Shown: positions 25,289-32,700 of the stretch, piece by piece
Numbering within the stretch: position 1 is the first letter of the stretch
Layout of the letters: every line of letters starts with the position of its first letter
Origin: Verrucomicrobiota bacterium
GTDB taxonomy: Bacteria > Verrucomicrobiota > Verrucomicrobiia > CAIQCK01
DNA: 64,000 nucleotides
Assembly (NCBI GenBank): GCA_026397915.1
Contig: JAPLTX010000009.1
Location: 1-64,000, forward strand
Reading direction: 5' to 3'
Notes under the pieces: generated by a model
Seen by the model: only the letters and a program-made list of their open reading frames with translations
What the model was told of the DNA's origin: nothing
Database searches by the model: none
Made by a program: the position numbers and the translations under genes

Positions 25289-28200
25289 AACCTGCCCGCT
25301 TTCTGATCGCGTTCGTCTCCTGTCTTCTCCTCTGCGCAGCCGCCAGCAGCGAGGAAATCGTCAACTCGATCGGTATGAAACTCGTGCGCATCGAGCCGGG
25401 CAGCTTCGTGATGGGGCAAGACGGCCCCCCGGCGGACTACAAGACGGTGCAACACGCAGATAAGTGCGACCAGGCGGATTGGGACGAGCGACCCACGCAT
25501 CGCGTCAAACTCACTGCCGCGTTTCACATGGCCGTCACTGAGGTCACGAATGCCCAGTATCGGCGGTTCAAGCTTGGCGCGAACGCTGATGGCCAAGATG
25601 ACGAAGCCGCGACCGGCGTGAGTTGGCACGACGCGATGAACTTCTGCGAGTGGCTCTCGGCGAAAGAAGGCACGCCCTACCGTCTGCCGACGGAGGCGGA
25701 GTGGGAATATGCCTGCCGCGCTGGCACCACCACGCTTTTCCACACCGGCGACCGGCTGCCCGACGGGTTTCAGAAGTGGAGGTTCAACGACAAACTCATC
25801 AAGCGTTTCTTTTCCAAGACCGGCAAGTTTCCGCGCGACTACCGCGACTGGCCGGCCGAGGCGCCGTTGCGCGTGGCGCAGACGACGGCAAATGCATGGG
25901 GCCTCTATGACATGCACGGCAACGTCGAGGAATGGTGCTTCGACTGGTATGGCCCCTACGAAGCCGGCGAACAAACGGACCCGGTGGGCCGTGCCGACGG
26001 CGATTTCCGCGTGACGCGTGGCGGCAGCCACTCGGACTTCACGCGAATGCTGCGCTCGGCCAATCGCAGCGGACGACTGGCGGAGTGCGCGAACGAGAAG
26101 ATCGGTTTCCGAGTCGTGCTCGGCGAGCGACCCAAGACGCCACCGCTGCCAGTGCCGCCACCGCCACTCAATGCGCGCAAAGTAGCCGCGTCACTCCGTG
26201 ACGCGATCAACAATGAAGATTCGCGTCACGGAGTGACGCGGCTACAACCGTTCTTCTCCGGCCCCAAGCCGTTCGTTAAAGTCCCGCCAAATCTCGCCGG
26301 CCCGATGTTCTCCAACCACAACCACAGTCCGGCCATCGCAGAATGTCCGAACGGCGACCTGCTCGCGGTCTGGTTTTCCTGCGGTGACGAAGGCGGTGCA
26401 GAACTGGCGGTCATCGGCAGCCGCCTGCGCCGCGGCGCAAGCGAATGGGAACTTGCCTCGCCTTTTTGGGACGGTCCCGACATCAACGACCACGCGCCCA
26501 AGCTCTGGTTCGATGGTGAGCGCACGTTGTTTTTCTTCGCCAAAGGGTTTTCGGAAAACGTGGTGCGGACTTCGACCGACAGCGGCGCCACCTGGTCCAA
26601 GGGTCGCATGCTCCAGCCCAACTGCGAGATCGGCAACATGCTGCTGCGAACGCGCGAAGGTTTCCTCGTCTTGCCGCTCGACGGCAACAAGCCGGGCGCC
26701 AGCCTGAACATCAGCCGCGATGGCGGCCAGACGTGGTCGTTCGCGACTGCGCACGGCAAGCCCGACTTTCGCCCCAGCGGCAAAGGCCCACGCTTCGCCG
26801 GCATTCACAACGCCATTGCGCAACTCGCCGATGGCCGCATCATGGCGCTGGGCCGGTTCGATCAGCCGCAGGAGCAGGAGAAATTCAATTTCCGCATTCC
26901 ACTGAGCTACAGCAGCGATTGGGGCAGGACATGGACTTACGAGGCGAGCGAGTTCCCCGCGATCGGCAGCGTGCAACGGGCGGTGCTACTGCGGCTACGC
27001 GAGGGCCCGCTGTTGTTTTGTTCGTTCACTGACGAGCAGCGTTATTGGAGCCGGCGCAAAGGCATGTCCTTCAAAACCGCCGATGGCACCGAGTTTACCG
27101 GCTATGGATTGTTCGCCGCCGTGTCGTTCGATGAAGGCAAGACCTGGCCCCTGCGGCGGCTCGTCACGCCCGGCGGGCCGGAGCGCACAGTCGCCGGCGT
27201 GGACAAGCGTGTGTTCACCCTCAGCGACACGATGGCCGAACCATCCGGCTACCTCGCCGCCTGCCAGACACGCGACGGCATGATTCAACTCATCTCCAGC
27301 AAGAACCATTACGTCTTCAACCTCGCGTGGCTGAAAACGCGCCCGGCGGCACACGCTCCGAATGCGAACGCCACGGCCGACGCGCATCTGGTCGTCGGCT
27401 CACCTGTTGATGCGGCTGCGAAAGCCGTGCCCACGGTGCAGCCGGCCACGAAACAGAACATCATCGTGTTCAAAGAGCCGGGCCGTTACGGCGGCTGGCC
27501 GGCGAATCATGGCTTGTGGCAGTGGGGCAATGAGTTGGTCGCTGGATTTCAGCGCAATTGGTATAAGCACGCGACCAACGACCACGCCATTGACCGCTCG
27601 AAGCCCCATGAGATTTGTCAGGCTCGCAGTCTTGACGGCGGTTTGACGTGGAAGCTGGAAGACAAGCTGCCGTTCAGCGACTCGAAGACGGAAAGGAAAC
27701 CGGAGGCACTTGCCGAACCGCTCGATTTCACCGCGCCGGACTTCGCGCTGATGTTCCGCTTCGGCAGCCTGCATGTCGGGCCGTCGTGGTTCTACGTGTC
27801 GAACGACCGCTGCCGCACGTGGCGCGGGCCGTTCTCGTTCGCTGTCGAGGGCATCGAGAAGATTTGCACGCGCACCGATCTCGTGGTGCTCAGCAAGCGC
27901 GACTGCCTGATGTTCGGCAGCGCTGCGAAGAGCGACGACAAGGAAGGCCGCGTGTTTTGCGCCCGCACTACGGACGGCGGGCTGCACTGGAAGCTGGTTT
28001 CTCTCATCGGTCCGGAACCGGCTACGGGCGACTTTGCGATCATGCCGTCCACGGCGCAGTTGCCCAGTGGCGCGATCATCACGACCATTCGCCACGGCAA
28101 AGGCAGCTTCAAGATCAGCGCCTGGCGCAGCGACGACCTCGGCCGGCATTGGACACTTCTTGGCGACGCCACGCCCAACATCGGCAGCAATCCGCCCGCG

Positions 28201-28458
28201 CTGGTGATCTTGAAAAACGGCCAGCTCTGCCTGACGTATGGCTACCGCCGCAAACCTTACGGCGTGCGCGCCCGCATCAGCAGCGATGAAGGCCGCACTT
28301 GGGGGCCGGAGATCATCCTGCACGATGATGGCCTCACTGGCGATCTCGGCTATCCGCGCAGCGTTGTGCGCCCCGACGGCAAGGTGCTGACGGTTTACTA
28401 CTTCAACGGTCCGCGCGACGAAGACCGCGCCATTGAAGGAACCCTTTGGCGGCCATGA
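25285..28458 (+). CDS. Secreted FGE-fold + double sialidase-like protein, paralogue 2
   Basis: Exported protein of 1057 aa. Residues 1-685 repeat the architecture of the preceding gene: signal, FGE-like domain (SIGMKLVRIEPGSFVMG, LPTEAEWEYACRAGT, MHGNVEEWC; again no catalytic Cys pair) and a sialidase propeller (Asp-boxes STDSGATW, SRDGGQTW, SSDWGRTW). A second propeller is appended from about residue 720 with LDGGLTW, SNDRCRTW, TTDGGLHW and SSDEGRTW. The linker between the FGE-like and first propeller domains is encoded by an in-frame REP palindrome pair. The ATG overlaps the previous stop, and its own stop overlaps the next ATG. It probably binds or cleaves surface glycans; substrate unknown. 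Confidence 0.88.
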   Translation: MKPARFLIAFVSCLLLCAAASSEEIVNSIGMKLVRIEPGSFVMGQDGPPADYKTVQHADKCDQADWDERPTHRVKLTAAFHMAVTEVTNAQYRRFKLGANADGQDDEAATGVSWHDAMNFCEWLSAKEGTPYRLPTEAEWEYACRAGTTTLFHTGDRLPDGFQKWRFNDKLIKRFFSKTGKFPRDYRDWPAEAPLRVAQTTANAWGLYDMHGNVEEWCFDWYGPYEAGEQTDPVGRADGDFRVTRGGSHSDFTRMLRSANRSGRLAECANEKIGFRVVLGERPKTPPLPVPPPPLNARKVAASLRDAINNEDSRHGVTRLQPFFSGPKPFVKVPPNLAGPMFSNHNHSPAIAECPNGDLLAVWFSCGDEGGAELAVIGSRLRRGASEWELASPFWDGPDINDHAPKLWFDGERTLFFFAKGFSENVVRTSTDSGATWSKGRMLQPNCEIGNMLLRTREGFLVLPLDGNKPGASLNISRDGGQTWSFATAHGKPDFRPSGKGPRFAGIHNAIAQLADGRIMALGRFDQPQEQEKFNFRIPLSYSSDWGRTWTYEASEFPAIGSVQRAVLLRLREGPLLFCSFTDEQRYWSRRKGMSFKTADGTEFTGYGLFAAVSFDEGKTWPLRRLVTPGGPERTVAGVDKRVFTLSDTMAEPSGYLAACQTRDGMIQLISSKNHYVFNLAWLKTRPAAHAPNANATADAHLVVGSPVDAAAKAVPTVQPATKQNIIVFKEPGRYGGWPANHGLWQWGNELVAGFQRNWYKHATNDHAIDRSKPHEICQARSLDGGLTWKLEDKLPFSDSKTERKPEALAEPLDFTAPDFALMFRFGSLHVGPSWFYVSNDRCRTWRGPFSFAVEGIEKICTRTDLVVLSKRDCLMFGSAAKSDDKEGRVFCARTTDGGLHWKLVSLIGPEPATGDFAIMPSTAQLPSGAIITTIRHGKGSFKISAWRSDDLGRHWTLLGDATPNIGSNPPALVILKNGQLCLTYGYRRKPYGVRARISSDEGRTWGPEIILHDDGLTGDLGYPRSVVRPDGKVLTVYYFNGPRDEDRAIEGTLWRP
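26182..26245. repeat. REP palindrome pair inside a sialidase gene, in frame
   Basis: Two 25-nt arms are perfect reverse complements (left arm starts GTAGCCGCGTCACTCCGTGA, right arm ends in CGCGGCTAC), separated by 14 nt. Each arm is itself a hairpin, CGCGTCAC-TCC-GTGACGCG. The architecture (GTAGC tail, CAC-TCC-GTG apex) matches the REPs flanking the RAYT gene at 44455-45256. It translates without a stop as the linker KVAASLRDAINNEDSRHGVT. Confidence 0.92.
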
Positions 28459-29783
28459 AAGTTCCCGCAACTTTCAAGGTTGCGGGCGTGATTCTGCTTG
28501 CGACTACGATGAAGTGCACTGCGACAAACGATTCGCTTCAATCCGAAGCTCAGGTCACCCGTGGCCCCGGCGGGCGCATCCTGACCAACACGGCGGTCTG
28601 GTCGCCCGACAGCGAGTGGATCGTCTATGACACGCGCAGCGACGCGGCGGGCGAGAAGTTCGACGGCAACCGCATCGAGATGGTGAACGTCCGCTCCGGC
28701 GAAGTGCGCGTCCTCTACGAATCGCGCAACGGCGCGCATTGCGGCGTCGCGACGTTTCATCCGCGCGAGGCGCGTGTGGTTTTCATCCTCGGCCCCGAAA
28801 ACCCGACGCCCGACTGGTCCTATAATGCCTATCATCGCCAAGGCGTCATCGTGGACGTGGCGCGGCCCGGCGTAGCCGTAAACCTCGATGCGCGCGACCT
28901 CGTCTTACCGTTTACAGCCGGAGCGTTGCGCGGCGGGTCGCATGTCCACGTGTGGGACGCGGCGGGCGAACGGATCAGTTTCACCTACGAGGATCACGTG
29001 CTGGCGCAATGCGGCCTCAACCAGCGCAACATCGGCGTAAGCGTTCCAGGAAAACCGGTGCGTGTTCCGAAGACTCATCCGCGCAACCATGACGGCGAGT
29101 ATTTTACCGTGCTGGTCACGCGCACGACTGCCAACCCAAAGCATGGCTCGGATGAGATCAAGAAAGCATTTGAGGAAGGCTGGGTCGGTCGGCGCGCGCT
29201 GGCGTTTCAGGGTCATGTCGTCACTGAGAAAGGCGAGACGATCTCCGAAGTCTTCATTGCCGACCTACCCGACAACCTCGCGCAGCCCGGCGACGGCCCA
29301 CTCGCCGGCGCGGAGATGCGGATGCCATCTCCACCCCGCGGCGTGACACAACGACGGCTGACGTTCACGGCAGGGCGCAAGCACCCCGGCATCCAAGGCC
29401 CTCGCCACTGGCTGCGAAGTTCGCCCGACCGCTCGCGCATCGCGTTCCTGATGAAGGACGACGCCGGCGTGGCGCAACTCTGGACCGTCCCGCCCAACGG
29501 CGGTGCACCCGTGCAGCTCACACGCAACCCGTGGCCCATCGCGTCGGCGTTCACGTGGAGTCCCGATGGCAAACACATCGCGCACGTGGCGGACAACAGC
29601 GTCTGCGTCACCGACGCGGCCACCGGTGCGACGACGCGGCTGACGCCGCGCAGCGATGACGCGAGCGCGCCGCAACCGGAGGCGTGCGTGTTTTCGCCGG
29701 ACGGCACGAAGATCGCCTTTGTGCGCCGAATGCCGTCGCCCGACGCGCCGGCAAACCGAGTCTTCGTTATAAACGTGAAATGA
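28455..29783 (+). CDS. TolB/WD40-like beta-propeller protein (DUF3748-like)
   Basis: Exported protein (442 aa) with an N-terminal hydrophobic signal (VAGVILLATTMKC may act as a lipobox). TolB-type propeller repeats are visible: AVWSPDSEWIVYDTR, LRSSPDRSRIAFLM, FTWSPDGKHIAHV and CVFSPDGTKIAFVRR. The middle has a His- and Asn-rich region (THPRNHDGEYFTVLVT) reminiscent of DUF3748 proteins; that subfamily call is tentative. Such propellers bind ligands or peptides rather than catalyse. The ATG at 28455 overlaps the sialidase stop, and its stop overlaps the start of the 1877-aa gene, so it is in one operon with the sialidases. Confidence 0.8.
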   Translation: MKVPATFKVAGVILLATTMKCTATNDSLQSEAQVTRGPGGRILTNTAVWSPDSEWIVYDTRSDAAGEKFDGNRIEMVNVRSGEVRVLYESRNGAHCGVATFHPREARVVFILGPENPTPDWSYNAYHRQGVIVDVARPGVAVNLDARDLVLPFTAGALRGGSHVHVWDAAGERISFTYEDHVLAQCGLNQRNIGVSVPGKPVRVPKTHPRNHDGEYFTVLVTRTTANPKHGSDEIKKAFEEGWVGRRALAFQGHVVTEKGETISEVFIADLPDNLAQPGDGPLAGAEMRMPSPPRGVTQRRLTFTAGRKHPGIQGPRHWLRSSPDRSRIAFLMKDDAGVAQLWTVPPNGGAPVQLTRNPWPIASAFTWSPDGKHIAHVADNSVCVTDAATGATTRLTPRSDDASAPQPEACVFSPDGTKIAFVRRMPSPDAPANRVFVINVK

Positions 29784-32700
29784 ATCTTATGAACATCATG
29801 AAGACAGAATTCATCCTTACCGCCACGGTCCTGTTCTGCGCAGTGACGCCGGGAATCCACGCCGCCACGCCGTCCGCCAAGGTGCCGGGCGTCGTCATTG
29901 ACCACATCCCGGCCTCGACCGGCGTCTATGTCGGCTCGCCGAGCATCGCCATCCTGCCCAACGGCGACTACGTCGCGTCGCACGACCACTTCGGGCCAAA
30001 GACGAAGGAGCACGAGAGCGCGCTTACCGCAGTGTTCCGCTCAGCCGATCGCGGCAAGACTTGGAAGAAAGTCTCCGAGGTTGATGGCGCGTTCTGGTCC
30101 AGCCTGTTCGTCCACCGCGGCGCACTCTATCTACTCGGTCCGCACAAGCACTACGGCAACATCCTCATCCGCCGCTCCACCGACGGCGGCTCCACGTGGA
30201 CGACGCCGACCAGCAGCACGACCGGCGTGCTGCGCGACAACGGCGAGTATCACTGCGCGCCCATGCCCGTCATCGAACACGCCGGCCGGCTCTGGCGCGC
30301 GTTCGAGTGGCGCCATCCGCCCGTCTTATGGGGCATCAACTACCGCGTGGCGATGTTGTCCGCGCCGGTGGACGCCGACCTGCTCAACGCGGCGAGCTGG
30401 ACGCTGGCCGAGCCGCTTCCGAGCGACCGCTTGTGGAACGGCGGCGACATGGGCGCGTGGCTCGAAGGCAACGCCGTCGTCACGCCCGCCGGCGAACTCG
30501 TGGACATTCTTCGCGTCCAGACCCGGTCGCCGGACGAGAAAGCCGCCATCGTGCGTGTTAGCGCCGATGGGAAGAAAATGTCGTTCGATCCTGCGACGGG
30601 CTTCGTGAACTTCCCCGGCGGCGCGAAGAAGTTCACAATCCGTTTCGACCCGCAGAGCAAGCTCTACTGGTCGCTGGCCAGCATCGTCCACGAGCGTCAC
30701 CGCGCCGGCAACCCCGGCGGCATCCGCAACACGCTCGCGTTGACCTGTTCGCCGGACCTCATCCACTGGACCGTGCGCTGCATCCTGCTCTACCACCCCG
30801 ACGTGAAGAAACACGGCTTCCAATATGTGGACTGGATCTTCGACGGCGACGACATCATAGCCGCCAACCGCACCGCCTACGACGACGGCCAGGGCGGCGC
30901 GCACAACGCGCACGACGCGAACTACCTGACCTTCCATCGCATCGCCAACTTCCGCGCCAAGACGATGCGCGATTCCGTGCCGATCACCCTGCCGCCGCCC
31001 GCGCGCGCCGAGACCGCCGACTTCATCGTCACCGGCGACGGTTGGACGCTGGCAACGCTGGCGGACAACGAGAAGGCGTTCGGCAACCGCCCCTATGTCT
31101 GGAAGAGCGTGCCGGAGAAATTCCGCCGCTGGCGCATCACGCAGACCTTGGGCGGCGAACAAGCCCGAATCTGCGTGAAGGCAAAGCGCAACACGACGTT
31201 GTTCGCCGCCACCACCGCTGCAAAGCAGACGGGGATTGATCTCGCCGGCTGGAATACGGCAGCGAATGCCGCGTTCCACTACACCGACAAAGGCCAGACG
31301 CCAATGACGGTCCATTGCCGCGCGCTGAAAGCCAGCGAGGAACTCGTCGTGCCGCAGGGCAACTGGAGCGGCATGATGGCGCTGCTGCCGCCCGACGGCG
31401 CGTCCGTCGCCGCGCTCGTGGCGTCAGCGCAGCCGTTGGAGCGGCTCAAATACAACAACCCCGGCCTCGTCGTGGACCTTGGCGTCGGCCTCTGGGCGTG
31501 GCCGCTGCCGATGGACTTCGATGGTGACGGCGACCTCGACCTTGTCGTCAACTGCCCTGACAAACCCTACAACGGCGTTTATTTCTTCGAGAACGCCAGC
31601 GGCGACACGGCGAAGAACAAGATGCCTGTCTTCAAGCCGGCCAAGCGCATCAGCAAGGGTTTGCAAAACGTCCAGGTCAGCTACGTTGACGGCAAGCCGC
31701 GTGTGATGTCACCCGCGACCGAGTATCCCGACTTCCTGAGGACCGGCCTCGAAAACGGTGTGAAGCTGCCGTTGCCGCCAAACATCCATCCGAACAAAGT
31801 CCGCGCGAACATGTGGCGGCGGGTGGACTACGACGGCGACGGCAAGCTCGACATCATCGTCGGCGTCGGCGACTGGACCGACTACGGCTGGGACAATGCT
31901 TACAACGCCAGCGGCACATGGACGAACGGCCCGTTGCGCGGATTCGTCTATGTCATCCGCAACACTGGCACAAACGAGAAACCGGTTTACGACAAACCGG
32001 TGAAAATCATGGCCGGCGTCAAACCGGTCGAAGTCTTCGGCTGGCCGTCGCCGAACTTCGCCGACTTCGACGGTGACGGCGACCTCGACCTCCTCTGCGG
32101 CGAATTCCTCGACGGCTTCACTTACTTCGAGAACGTCGGCACGCGCACCGCACCGAAATATGCGCCGGGCAAGCGGCTGAAAACCGCCGATGGCAAGCCG
32201 CTCGTGATGGACCTGGAGATGATCACGCCGACGGCGATTGATTGGGACAAGGACGGCGACCTCGATCTCATCGTCGGCGACGAGGACGGCCGCGTGGCGT
32301 TTATCGAGAACACCGGCAAGTTTGCGGCCGACCACACGCCGGTGTTTCTGCCGCCGCGCTATTTCCGGCAGGAGGCCGATGACGTGAAGTTCGGCGCGTT
32401 GGCGACGCCGTGCGGGTTTGATTGGGACGGCGACGGCGACACCGACATCATCAGCGGCAACACCGCCGGCTACATCGCGCTCTTCGAGAACCTCAGTGGC
32501 CCCGGCGTCGAGAAACCGAAGTGGGCCGCGCCGAAGTATCTCAAGGCCGACGGCAAGTTCATTCGTTTTATGGCCGGCCCGAATGGCAGCATCCAAGGCC
32601 CGTGCGAGGCGAAGTGGGGCTACACGACGTTGAGTGTGGCGGACTGGGACGGTGACGGGCTGCCCGATCTGATCGTCAACTCGATCTGGGGCAAAGTGGT

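Noticed and set aside
23243-28458. Sulfatase-activating formylglycine-generating enzymes
   Set aside because: The catalytic Cys pair expected near RGGSW...C is absent in both proteins.
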